Shown: positions 15,201 through 25,604, counted from the first letter of the stretch. The stretch is DNA of 64,000 nt from Fratercula arctica (GCA_947846985.1 CANTUZ010000008.1:24013352-24077351), one strand, 5' to 3'. Notes: a model not told the origin generated them from the letters alone. Made by a program: numbers and translations.

Positions 15201-15840
15201 ACTCAATTACTCCAGAAAGTTTTGTTAAGCTACTGTAAACACTGCAACTTTCAAGCGTTTAATTGTTCTATGTAGAGAATTAGTGGAGAAGCAACTGCTC
15301 TGCTAGAGGCTGAAATAAAAGCAAACTCTGAGAAACCATGCTGATATGGGCACATAACTATGCTCAGTGCATACTATAGCAATTATCTTGTAAAAGACTA
15401 GGGGGAGAGGAAGAATAAACACCAGCTTCTCAGTACACAAATTAATATTTTTTTTATAAGCTACTTATTATTGTTGACCATTTACAGCTTAAGCCTCTTC
15501 AGAGTTTCAACATGAGTTATATGCTTATTTGTACCAAGTTAACTAGTATAGCTCCCATTAACCAGGTGTTTAATTTCAGTATTATTTCTGTAGAACAATA
15601 TAAATTCCATATGGAAAAAGGTAAATTAAAGAAGGATGCTTACTATTTCATTCTGGTTTTTCATTTTCCTTTCTCTCTGTGCTACAGTGACCAAAGAATG
15701 TAATTAATGGTAGAGCATGGTCAGGTAATTGCAATCAGTTCAGAGTGCTTTAGGAAGTTACTGCCCTCGACAGCTGATTGTGTGCAGACCTTTCACATCA
15801 TCTAGTCCAACCATCAACCTCACACTGACAAAAACTATCA

Positions 15841-17319
15841 CTAAACTATATCTCTAAGCACTATGTCTACCTGTCTTTTAAATACTTCCAGTGATGGTGC
15901 CTCAACCACTTCCCTGGGCAGCCTCTTCCAATGCTTAATAATCCTTTCAGTGCAAACATTTTTCCCAATATCCAGTCTGCACCTCCCCCGGTGCAACTTG
16001 AGGCTGTTTCCTCTTGTCCTATCACCTGTTACTTGGGAGAAGAGACCGACCCCCATCTCTCTACAACCTCCTTTCAGGTAGATGTAGAGAGTGATAAGGT
16101 CTCCCCTCAGCCTCCTTTTCTCCAGGCTAAACACCACCAGTTCCCTCAGCCGCTCCGCATAAGACTTGTGCTCCAGACCCTTCACCAGCTTCGTTGCCCT
16201 TCTCTGGACAAGCTCCAGCACCTCAATGTCTTTTTTGTGGTGAGAGGCCCAGACCTGGACACAGTACTCAAGGTGGGACCTCAGCAGTGCAGAGTACAGG
16301 GGGACAATCACTTCCCAAGTCCTGCTGGCCACACTGTCCCTGATACAGGCCAGGATGCTGTTGGCCACCTTCAACGCCTGGGCACACTGCTGGCTCATAT
16401 TCAGCTGGTGGTCAACCAATACCCCCAGGTCCTTTTCTGCCAGGCAGCTCTCCAGCCACTCCTCCCCAAGCCTGTAACGCTGCATGGGGTTGTTGTGACC
16501 CAAGTGCAGGACCCGGCACTTGGCCTTGTTGAACCTCATACCATTGGCCTCAGGCCACTGATCCAGCCTGTCCAGATCCCTCTGCAGAGCCTTTCTACCC
16601 TCAAGCAGGTCAACACTCCCACCCAACTTAGTGTCATCTACAAACTGACTGAGGGTGCACTCAATCCCCTTGTCCAGATCACTGGTAAAGATATTAAACA
16701 GAACTGGCCCCAACTCTGAGCCCTGGGGAACACCACTTGTGACCGGCCACCAACTGGATTTAACTCCATTCACCACCACTCTCTGGGCCCAGCCCTGCAG
16801 CCAGCTTTTTACCCAGCACAGAGTACTCCTGTCCAAGCCATGGGCAGCCAGTTTCTCCAGGAGGATGCTGTGAGAAACGGTGTCAAAATCCAGGTAAACA
16901 ACATCCACAGCCTCTCCCTCATCCACCAAGAGGGTCACTTTGTCATAGAAGGAGATCAGGTTGGTTAAGCAGGACCTGCCTTTCACGAACCCATGTTGAC
17001 TGCGCCTGATCTCCTGGTTGTCCTTCATGTGTTGCATAATGGCACTGAGGATGATCTGTTCCATGACCTTCCCAAGCACCGAGGTCAGACTGACAGGCCT
17101 GTAGTTCCCCAGATCATCCTTCCAGCCCTTCTTGTGGGTGGGCATCACATTTGCTAACCTCCAGTCAACTGGGACCTCCCCGGTTTGCCAGGACTGCTGG
17201 TAAATGATGGAAAGTGGCTTGGTGAGCCCTTCTGCCAGCTCCCTCGGTACCCTCGGCTGGATCCCACCCCGCCCCATAGACTTGTGTATGTCCAGCTGTT
17301 GGAGCAGGTCCCTCACCAT
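15841..17319 (-). pseudogene. CR1 ORF2 reverse-transcriptase frame, 492 codons
   Basis: This open minus-strand frame covers the CR1 ORF2 reverse transcriptase and C-terminal region. It carries [10 protein letters not shown] (residues 71-80), QHGF (108-111), SGVPQGS (195-201), FVDD where the family usually has FADD (226-229), NKAKC and HLGH, and EYCVQVW further on. It ends in the usual C-terminal [10 protein letters not shown] stretch. In CR1 this enzyme copies its RNA at a nicked target. Here the apparent start is only a methionine inside the frame. The upstream half of ORF2 lies beyond the LTR and there is no endonuclease. Motif A reads YLDFDTV, where the family pattern is a longer D-x5-D form, so four residues appear to be lost and activity is unlikely. 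The frame stays open mainly because it coincides with the near-identical tract shared with copy B. Confidence 0.9.
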
Positions 17320-17349
17320 CTCTCTTTGGATTATGGGGACTTCATTCTG
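16093..17349 (-). other. Near-identical tract shared with copy B (conversion tract)
   Basis: Aligned by eye with 58767-60023 at a constant offset of 42,674 bp and no indels, these 1,257 bp show 9 mismatches (for example at 16317, 16399, 16420, 16879, 17075 and three clustered at 17156-17159). The 72 bp on the low side (about 16021-16092) show about 12 mismatches. The 60 bp from 17341-17400 on the other side show 7, all at or after 17350. The sharp change in identity at both edges within one element supports gene conversion from one copy to the other, or an assembly error that copied sequence. Confidence 0.75.
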
Positions 17350-17395
17350 CTCCCCGCCCCTATCTACTAGCTCAGGGGTCTAGGTACTCAGGGAA

Positions 17396-17411
17396 CAACA
17401 GACTCTACTAC
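17396..17411. repeat. Left flanking duplication of the nested LTR
   Basis: CAACAGACTCTACTAC ends exactly at the left LTR edge. It matches 17930-17945 (CAACCGACTCTACTAC) at 15 of 16 positions. The uninterrupted locus in copy B has a single CAACTGACTCTACTAC, so one of the two copies in A arose with or around the insertion. Confidence 0.85.
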
Positions 17412-17793
17412 TGTAAGAAAAATCTATTGTTTTTGCAGAGGAACAACTTGGCCAGTCTGCAATAATGTAGCTAGAGGATGATTAACAACACAAAGGCTGA
17501 TCAAGAGACATGTAAGAATACTCATCCTTTAGACAAAGGAGAAACCAGTCTATGCTGGATCGGTAGTTAACAGGAGGATGAATGTTTAACTGAGACCAGC
17601 TACCGTGGGCAATAATACCAAAAAAAGAAAGAAATAAACAGGTGAAGTAAGGGGTTTAGGAGGGGTGATGGGGAGAAGTAAACAGAGGTGGAGCAAACGG
17701 AAGTAGTTTTAGGCGAATCGGATAGACTGTAAACCCTGGAGTACCTCGCCAATGGGGAAACAGGGGAGGGAAATTTCAGCTGGGGATAGGAAA

Positions 17794-17800
17794 TATAAAG
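17794..17800 (+). promoter_or_regulatory. TATA box of the nested LTR
   Basis: TATAAAG lies 64 bp upstream of the LTR polyadenylation signal, in the position expected for the U3 promoter. It is the only good TATA element in this LTR. Activity today is unknown. Confidence 0.6.
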
Positions 17801-17863
17801 AAGTTATTTTGGGACCTCAGGTGTGCCTACCTGCTAGGACACCCATTCTTGCAAGAATGTCTA

Positions 17864-17869
17864 AATAAA
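17864..17869 (+). terminator. AATAAA polyadenylation signal of the nested LTR
   Basis: AATAAA is followed by the GT-rich TGTGCTTCG a few bases on, the usual arrangement at the R/U5 end of an LTR. It lies antisense to the host CR1 element. Confidence 0.6.
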
Positions 17870-17929
17870 ATGTGCTTCGTATCAATCACTGCCTGAGCCA
17901 TTGGTATTGGATAAGGAGCGTTTCTTACA

Positions 17930-17945
17930 CAACCGACTCTACTAC
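17930..17945. repeat. Right flanking duplication of the nested LTR
   Basis: CAACCGACTCTACTAC directly follows the LTR end and is the partner of 17396-17411, with one mismatch at the fifth base. After it, CR1 sequence resumes as TAAAGACTGAGG. Confidence 0.85.
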
Positions 17946-18457
17946 TAAAGACTGAGGCAAAGAAGGCATTAAGTACCTCAGCCTTCTCCTCAGCCTTTGT
18001 CACTGTGTTACCACCTTCATCTGATAAAGGATGGGAATTCTCCTGACTCCTCCTTTTGTTACTAATATATTTATAGAAACCCTTTTTATTGTTCTTAACA
18101 TCCAAAGCCAGGTTAAGTTCTAGTTGGGCTTTGGCCTTTCTAATTTTCTCCCTACATAGCCTTACAACATCTTTGTAGCCTTCCTGAGTGGCCTGCCCCT
18201 TTTTCCAAAGGCCACAAACTCTCCTTTTTTCCCTGAGTTGTATCCATATCTCTCTGTTCAGCCAGGCCAGTCTTTTCCCCCAATGGCTCATTTTACGGCA
18301 CATGGGGACAGCCTGTTCCTGCACCTTTAAGACCTCCTTCTTGAAAAACATCCAGCCTTCCTGGACTCCTTTACCCTTCAGGACTGCCTCCCAAGGGACT
18401 CTGTCAAGCAGGCTCTTGAAAAGACCAAAGTCTGCCCTCCTGAAGTCCATGGTGGCA
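17930..18457 (-). pseudogene. CR1 copy A ORF2 middle part, 5' of the LTR
   Basis: The minus strand from 18457 down to 17930 continues CR1 ORF2 between endonuclease and RT. Recognisable pieces are [50 protein letters not shown] and the acidic [18 protein letters not shown] just before the LTR junction. The frame is open here but runs into the LTR, so the protein is cut before the RT core. The endonuclease is absent through 5' truncation. Identity with copy B in this part is only about 85%, in contrast with the tract at 16093-17349. Confidence 0.88.
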
Positions 18458-18989
18458 GGAGTCCATCCTCTGTAGGCACAAACTAAAGATTCAAAATACT
18501 TCCTCTGTTTTCCAGCCTTTAAGCAAAATGCATTCCACATGAAGATATAAACACATCATTATAACGCAGGCTAAAATATTATTAATACTAAAAATGTAAT
18601 CTTATAATCATTATTTATTCCCATGAAACTTGTGGCAAAGTTTACAAAGTTTACAAAGACCAAACCATTTAACTAAGCCCTGTAGAACAAGTACTGTATT
18701 TCTGCCAAGAATATCGGCACCTCTGACTTTCTGACAAAAATGACAGTTGTAGAAGAATCAAAGACTTGCCTGCTAAGCAATTATTTTCCACCAGTGTAAC
18801 TGAAAAGTTTCCTTAGCTTTTTTTCTTCCCCAGAAGCATCTACTTCAGCTTAATAATACAGTAGGACAGTTACAGAAAACACATTCAGAATTATCTGGTT
18901 ATCAAGTATTTGGTTAGTCACCCTCCTCTGAACAGTCCTTCTAAGGAAGCCACGTTACAGTTATAAAACTATTGCTTGATTACATACTG

Positions 18990-19055
18990 CATTTGATCTG
19001 AGAAATTAAACATTGATCTGAAATTAAACATTTGATCTGAGAAATTAAACATTGA
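18990..19055. repeat. Three tandem units of about 20 bp
   Basis: CATTTGATCTGAGAAATTAA at 18990-19009 recurs at 19029-19048. A shortened unit, CATTGATCTGAAATTAAA, lies between them at 19011-19028, and a partial fourth (CATTGAG) follows. The units differ only by small internal deletions, which fits replication slippage. Confidence 0.8.
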
Positions 19056-21136
19056 GTTACGTACTGAATTGGCTTTTTAAAAAATGTTTTAAAAGGATTG
19101 CCCAATACAGAGAGGAGGAATAAGGCATTAAGAGATACATCAATATTGAAAGAAGAGAGAAGTATTACATGAATTGAAGAGTATTTGTTCAGGAAGTAAT
19201 CACTTGTCTTTTTTCCCCTGTCATGTTGCTAGAGAAAAAAATTCCCTAAAAAAGAGATGTAGGCTGATGTGTCTCCAGTGTCAGGGAAGCCCAGGCTGGA
19301 GGGACACAGCAGGGTCTGCTGCAGGAATTCCAGACCTTCATCCAAACCCATCTTGGATCTGTTGCAGGATAAATAGCAAACCTCTGCTTCCCTTTCCTAC
19401 ATTCATTTCTGAGTAGAACTCAAGAATTATTTAATGGTGATATCTTACTATAAAAGATGATACTTCTCCAAAGCACATCTGACAACCTAAAATCATGCAA
19501 GTCTATCCCTGCTGAGAAAAGTGGCTTTTGAACAGCAGTCTAAAAGATCTTTATAAAGATCATTGTCCTGAGCAGGCAGGGACTCAACTTTAAATTCTGT
19601 GTTAAAATTTGAGCTAAAGCAGTATTAAATTAAGATTAATTCTGAGATACTAAACATGTATGAATAAAACAACAAGGAAGTGAAGTTTAAGAAATTCATG
19701 CAAATAGCTGGGTCTGGCTCTCACCTCACTTAACATTATATCACTTATTGCAATCAAATTGTTTCTTATTTACTCCAAAGAATCCTGTGCCCTGTTACAC
19801 TGCATACCAGCCACTCCGATCTGACAATCAAGATGTCTGTTTTGGTGAGAGGTTTTATTTGTAACCCTCATTTTTGCTTTCTTGCTCCAAAAGCTATTTC
19901 CAAAGGTTCCTATCCACGTTACTGGAAAATACTATAGTTTTCAACATTGCTGTATTTGGCCTATAATTTATACAAGTCAATACTACCTATCATTTTGTTT
20001 CTAGGACAAGCTTTCAAGAAAGCTAGGTGCAGTATCATTCAATTAAGTGTGCTCTCAAGTGCTTCAATGCAATTACATAGTACATCAGGGTTATTTAAAA
20101 GATTAAATACGGAGTTTTGTTTATATATGAGTAAAAGAAAATATGCAAGCTTCTTGTCATTTTTTCTATAGCACAATAATTACAAATATATTAAATTCTA
20201 TGAAAATTAACATTTATTAGAGATGCACTTTTTTTGCTGTTTCAGGGTTGGTTTTCTGAGAAGATTGAAAGGAACTGAGTTCTTTGTCACTGTTGAGTAT
20301 TGGTTAAGAATTCCAAGTAACAGCAAGCAATTTAGCTCCACATTTTCCAGAAAAAGTAAAGGAAAATGCTATTCACCTGCCCTTTGCTAAACATGTCTTC
20401 CATTGTTACTAATTTATACTGCGGTACATACAGAGTTTCCATTCGTGTCTGGAGTTCATTGTGGATAGTGCTGAACACACATTGCCCATCCCAGAGTGTT
20501 ATACTCTACAGACATTACACATGGATTAAGACTCAAAGTCTAATTTCAGTCTCTTCTTCAGCCAAAGACTTTGTACACAAGCTTGGTAAACCTGTTCATC
20601 TTTTTGTCTTCAAATCCTTTCCCCTATGTGGTCACCTTAGACTAAGTTATTCATGACAGAAACTTAAAGACATGCCCGATATGATAGGATTTCCTACCAT
20701 TTCTATCCTGTTTCTCTCTCCATCTGTTCCAGACCTTATGGCTCCAATTACTGCTTTTATCTTTGAAGCTTCACTGTGGAATCAGACAGAATTTGGAGAA
20801 CAGAAAGGGGAAATAATTCAGTGCAAGGATGTTAGAAAAAAACAAAACACATGTAATGGCCCTCAGAGTTAGTTTCCTGCTGAGATAGGTCATCCCCTGA
20901 CTACTGCAATCTTCCTTCCTCCTCCTATAATGTTAACAACAGTCAGAAAACAAGTGTCCATACCTCAATTTCCCTTGGAGTCAACCCCCTTCCTTTTTTG
21001 ATGAGTCTGTCTGTTAAATTTTAAAAAATACTTTTTTCTTAATCTTTTTTAATAGCATATTGAAGGAGGTAGTCAAAATTTAAAGGATGCTAACTATAAA
21101 GTAAAAGTACAAACAAGGCATAAACCAGCACTAATT

Positions 21137-21156
21137 GGGGGCGGGGCCGGGTGGGG
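21137..21156 (+). other. G-quadruplex-type tract, short loops
   Basis: The plus strand reads G5-C-G4-CC-G3-T-G4. Four G-runs of three or more with loops of 1-2 nt is the pattern that forms the most stable intramolecular quadruplexes. It also contains GGGGCGGGG, an Sp1/GC-box-like core. It sits alone in AT-rich sequence with no CpG island around it. Confidence 0.7.
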
Positions 21157-23123
21157 AAGACGATAAAAAGGTACAAATAAAGAAAATAACATACAAACAT
21201 ATTCCATAAAATTCCATTTACAATGAACAATTCAAAACAATAATCAGCTTCTACACTTCTTCACTCTTACTCATGCCCATACACACAAGTGTTTCTTCCC
21301 TCTCTCATATCACTGAAAAGTACTGGGAAGCTGTGGCAGGAAAATTCCTAGTTAAGCCAGTTAAGCCTTACAGCGACACTAGTCCTTCAATGTCATTTTA
21401 AGTTGTACTTCGGCTCTGCCGGGATTCTTATCTAAATAGGAATAGACAATTGTATCTGAAAAGGAGCCAGCTCAGCCTGTGCTGCTGTCTACAATACAGC
21501 ACCTGAGCATACTGATTGATAAGTAGTATGCTGGGAGATACAGAGAAAAGAAAGCACTCCAGAAAACACATTGTTCCATTTCCTTACACCTTATTAAATA
21601 ATTCTGCATTATTTCTGCTAACTAGGTTTTCAGTTGTTAATGGATATGTGTCAGAAATTAAAGATGATTGATGATGGTTTCCAACTGGTTGCCCCCGAAA
21701 AAGCAAACATTTGCAGGTACCAAACCCCTGGAAATGAACCTAACTGTGGATCTGCGTGACCTAACAAAGTCTAGTGATGCTTGATCCAACTCTTTGCACC
21801 TCCTACCTCCCAGCCTAGTTGATTAAGTCCACAGAAGAAAGGAGCTTTAAGAAATTTTTTCTTTTCTCTAATATCCAAGAAATTAATACCCCAAAATAGA
21901 ACAAAGATCAAAGTTTACGGTATGCTGACAGTTCACAACTACACTAGCAGCCAATATATGAAGTAAATAAGTTAGAAAAGAAACTTAGCACTTAATAAAA
22001 TTTGGATTCAAAACTTCTTTCCTACTAACATGCAAGGTTCTGACCCCTGTTACACTGTACCAAGCAATCCATTGTACCAAGCCAGCTGCACACAAAGCTA
22101 TACTACTGAAGTTGTAAGATCTCAAGACAAAATACTGAAGTCTGTTTTCCAGTGAGGCCAAAGACATTTTTCTCCTCTTGCTTGAATCCCTCAGTATTTT
22201 CTCATAAACCTTGCGTAAGATAAGAAACCATTATTTGTTCACATACAGTAAAAGGTAAATCAGCATGCCAGTAAGACTTTCAAATTTAAGTGGATTATCT
22301 TTGATCTCAGTTAAAGTATTCATTAACTGCCATTTTACCAACTAGAAATTAGAAGCAATTACGTATATGCAAATAGTCATAGAATACGGACATTTCTCCA
22401 TTTACAAGAGAGAAATTATTTACTGTTGGCATGAAACACAACGCAACCTGCTGCAGTACTATGGCAATGTTGCAGGCACCATTAACAATTATGGTAGCTA
22501 CTGCAATTCTTTCAGCACATTATCTCCTGTGAATGAAGTTATAGCATACCATAGACTTCTTATTCTAGATAACACTATATAAAGCTAGGACTCAGTTTTG
22601 AGAAGTACAGAATCACCTGCCTAACTTTATTTTCATAAGCAGAGCCACTGATGTTAATGGGGATAACTCCTGTGATTAGCTAGGCACGTTTTTAACTGCT
22701 TTGTCAAAGCGGCACACTGTCCTAGTGTGCATCTGAAGAAAGCTTATAATATGCAAGCAATACTGTATATATGCATATCTATAGTGATGAAGGAGGGAAA
22801 TATATTTGTAACTAATAAGTGCAGTGAATGAATTAAGCTGTTTCTGCACACAATACATCTATACACCTAGTCAGCGTATATTCATTACGTGAGTTTAGCA
22901 CGCTCCAACGTCACTGAGGCAGTGAGGCAGACTCACCCGAGGCACTCGCCTCCAGCCACTCTCTCACAGCTGGACTCCCCCCAGTTCTTCAGACTGACAG
23001 ATCTTCACATCTAAGATGCTGCCTGTTTTCATAACCCAAGGCTTACATTGTGTATTTAAATTTCCTCATTATTCCCCTCTCCTATACTCTCTTCTTTTTC
23101 ACTGCTCCCCACATCCCAATACA

Positions 23124-23537
23124 GCCTTTCTGTTCCTGCACTCTCATTGCGCTAGGTCCCCTGTCACCATTCAAACAACAAAGTAGGAACTGTATAGACA
23201 AGACAGCTGCCACACAGCTAGCCAAAGCTGGCTCTATGTGAGCCGTATAAGTCTGTTTTCCATATGGAGTGGCAGACAAAGTCAAGTCAAAGTGAGCACC
23301 ACTTCAGGTGTGCTTAGTAAGAGGACCTCCAAGTTACACTGGAGGGTGGGGGAAGAGGGGGACTGTGCCACCCCATTGACCCCAGTATCAGCTGCAAATA
23401 ACCAACAGTCTCTTACATATGCAAATATGGTATTTGAAGATCCAGATGAGATACTTGAGTCCTCAGACTCTGGAGTTTTACAGTTCACAGTGATTGATGA
23501 CCCACAGTTATTAGTTACTGACAGACCCAAAGGCTGA
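23124..23537 (+). other. Weak candidate exon or degraded coding fragment
   Basis: A long pyrimidine-rich stretch (about 23066-23120) ends at CCAATACAG, which looks like a splice acceptor. Downstream, a plus-strand frame open to 23537 encodes an acidic C-terminal stretch that includes LTYANMVFEDPDEILESSDS. That text has the composition of real protein, with a YxNM-type SH2-ligand motif, and ends in a stop. Against a real exon, the acceptor is far upstream, the frame linking it to the acidic stretch is interrupted, the promising part is only about 40 codons, and I do not recognise the family. It could be a terminal exon, a pseudogene fragment, or chance. The opposite strand is also open over 23282-23572. 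Confidence 0.2.
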
Positions 23538-25103
23538 GCCAGCACTACCTTGCATGAAGCAGGCTTCTTCACATATTCCTTGGGTCCAATTTAGAATTAG
23601 TTTTAACAATCATCACAAGTATTTTTACTGTTGAACACTCAACAATCTACAGATGTAACACACACAAAACCCCAGGGTACAAGGCTGTGAAGCAAAGGGA
23701 ATTACAATTGTTAAATTGCTTCAGATGTTCTATTCATAAACAGTTGGAAATGAACAGTGTTACTACCAGTTTGTTGCTCACTTCTAACTAGTCTGCACTG
23801 TCATTTAAGCAAGCCTTATAGTTACATTTTAATAATTAATAAAATACATAGGATACCAAGTGAATCACTATAAAGATGCTGATTGTATTACAGTAAAACA
23901 CTAATATTTCAGTTTGTTATATTAATCCATATGATTGCCTTGGTTGCCCAATGATAATTAAATTTTCATTGCCATTCTCTAAGAGTAAGATCAGCTATAA
24001 ATATTTCAACAAAGAGGATAAGAAGAAATTGATAATATTTTATTTATCATGGATAACACTTTTAAAACACCTTCCAAAAAAAAAATTCAAATAAAAAACA
24101 AAACAAAATTGAATGCAAGTTTTTTTCTGGAGCTTGATCATTATTTTTAAGAGCTTATCGAAAAGGTATGGAGATAAAATTCTGTATCTGGATACTCAGT
24201 TTTTACTTTATACTCACAGAAATAGCTTTTGCTTATCACTGAAATTACCTCCAGTATTTCAGCCTGAGAACAGAAGTGTATGACGCTTTTCAATATTAAG
24301 GCCCATTTCAGGCAGACAGGCAGGTCTTATGAGTGTACTCATAAGAAAGAGGTGGACACAGAATGTGCAAGTAGAACAGTTTCTTTTCCCCATTTGTTTA
24401 ATAAAGTGCAAGGAGTGAACGACTAATTAGATTTATTCCACCTTTTTTAACATAAGGTAGCATATTTGGACTACACTAGTTGTTGCCCTGGAAGATCACA
24501 CACGTAGCTGGAAAGTGCTCAAGTCCCCAACAAATTCCAGTGCTACTGCCAGAGATACACAGGGTCTCTTAAAGAAAACGGAAAGAGACTCCAAAGTCAG
24601 GCTGGACGCTGTATGCACACTGGCATTTCAAATATGCAGCTACACAGGCCAAATTCACAGTTGGATTGCCCCGAAACATTGGTTCATAGCAATGGGAAAG
24701 TCATTGCTTAAAGCCTATTCTTCCAAACTCCATGTAGTTCTTGCTGTCCACTGCTCTTCTCATAGCTCAGAGTAATCGGCAGCAGTATTATGAAGAGCAA
24801 GAGACAAACTATATGAGAAAGACATACCTGCATTTGTAATGTTTAAGATTAATCCTACACCTAGGTGATGTGACTGGTGTCAATGGATATGTGTAGCACT
24901 AAGGGCTTAATTCCATACTTTTCCGATGCAATCATATTGGGTTTGAGTCTATGGTCAGAGAAAAGACAGTATGACAAAGAATCCATTTAAAGTCATGTTC
25001 CCGTTAACACAATTTTGATATGAAGCAGTAGGGAAAGCACTGTCAAAGCATCAAGCACAAATTTCTGCTACGGCACTACCTATAACTGGAGTTATATATA
25101 ACC

Positions 25104-25604
25104 AGGTGAGGCCCCACCTCAAGTACTGTGTCCAGTTTTGGGGCCCTCACCACAAAAAAGACACTGAGATTCTAGAGTGAGTCCAGAGAAGGGCAACAAA
25201 GCTGGTGAGGGGTCTGGAGAACAAGTCTTAAGAGAATCTGAGGAGAGACCTTATCACTCTCTACAAATACCTGAAAGGAGGTTGTAGAGAGGTGGGCTTG
25301 TCTCTTCTCCCAAGTAACAGGCAATAGGAGAAGAGGAAACGGCCTCAAATTGTGCCAGGGGAGGTTCAGACTGGATATTAGGAAAAATTTCTACACTGAA
25401 AGGGTTATTAAGCATTGGAAAAGGCTGCCCAGGGAAGTAGTGGAGGTCGTCATCATCATCCTGGAGGTATTTAAAAGTCGGGTAGACGTAGTGCTTAGTG
25501 ACATGGTTTAGTGATAGTTTTTGTCAGTGTTAGATTGATGGTTGGACTTGATCTGAAAGGTCCCTTTCAACCTAGACAATTCTATGAATCTGTGATTCTA
25601 TGAT
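25104..25604 (+). mobile_element. CR1 LINE, 5'-truncated 3' end (+)
   Basis: About 500 bp of a CR1 3' end lies on the plus strand. It starts within the late part of ORF2 (CACCTCAAGTACTGTGTCCA, coding for the HLEYCVQFWG-type segment). It runs through the C-terminal region in several broken frames and into the 3' UTR. It ends with two CR1 terminal octamer units in ATTCTATGAATC and ATTCTATGATC. The 3' UTR phrase TTAGTGATAGTTTTTGTCAG is the reverse complement of the 3' UTR of copy A near 15830, so the two belong to the same or sister subfamily. A (CAT)n stretch near 25451 is a small local expansion. No target duplication is visible. It lies opposite in orientation to copies A and B. Confidence 0.95.

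Larger units (their letters stand above)
1450..15787. other. 14-kb AT-rich desert, no gene seen
   Basis: I found no supportable gene here. Open frames are short (none above about 135 codons). They lack homology I recognise, overlap frames on the other strand, and have A/T-driven composition. The longest, at 5285-5683 (+), has no domain, signal peptide or coding-like composition. I see no LINE, LTR or tRNA-like element. A perfect small inverted repeat (6465-6486) and an AT-rich direct repeat (12197-12231) are listed separately. Ancient decayed repeats or conserved non-coding elements may lie here and cannot be recognised by eye. Confidence 0.65.
17412..17929 (+). mobile_element. Solo LTR (518 bp, +) nested in CR1 copy A
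   Basis: This is a solitary retroviral-type LTR. It begins TGTAAGAAA and ends TTTCTTACA, a perfect 9-bp terminal inverted repeat with the standard TG...CA ends. On the plus strand the order fits U3-R-U5: a TATAAAG box at 17794-17800, an AATAAA polyadenylation signal at 17864-17869 followed by TGTGCTTCGT, then about 50 bp of U5. No gag, pol or env sequence and no second LTR is present, so the internal region was lost by LTR-LTR recombination. Its edges are fixed by comparison with CR1 copy B, which lacks the insertion. The flanks share 16 bp (15 identical), much longer than the 4-6 bp integrases normally make. I cannot name the family. The TIR, TATA box and signal are all intact, so it is not very old. 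Confidence 0.88.
15788..18457 (-). mobile_element. CR1 LINE copy A (-), split by a solo LTR
   Basis: This is a 5'-truncated CR1 non-LTR retrotransposon on the minus strand, about 2.15 kb of LINE sequence once the 518-bp LTR at 17412-17929 is set aside. The element 3' end is at the low-coordinate side: CATCTAGTCCAACCATCAAC near 15797 is CR1 3' UTR, but the terminal octamer repeats are missing or decayed. Reading leftward from 18457, the minus strand encodes the linker between endonuclease and RT (DFRRADFGLF..., VPWEAVL..., KAQLELNLA..., [10 protein letters not shown]). It then encodes the RT domain and the C-terminal region. Similarity to copy B stops near 18457, taken as the 5' truncation point. 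The 16093-17349 part is almost identical to copy B while the rest is clearly diverged, which is not expected of an ordinary LINE copy. Confidence 0.93.
18458..25103. other. Non-coding DNA, no supported gene
   Basis: This is mostly AT-rich sequence with two moderately GC-rich patches (about 19.25-19.4 kb and 22.9-23.55 kb). No transposon is recognised. A three-unit short repeat at 18990-19055, a G-rich tract at 21137-21156 and a weak exon-like candidate at 23124-23537 are listed separately. Other open frames are short and unrecognised. Confidence 0.6.

Noticed and set aside
15931..16719. 262-codon plus-strand frame over CR1 copy A, and the matching frame at 58605-59393
   Set aside because: These are antisense shadows of the CR1 RT. 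They recur at the same place in both copies because the DNA is shared, not because a protein is encoded.
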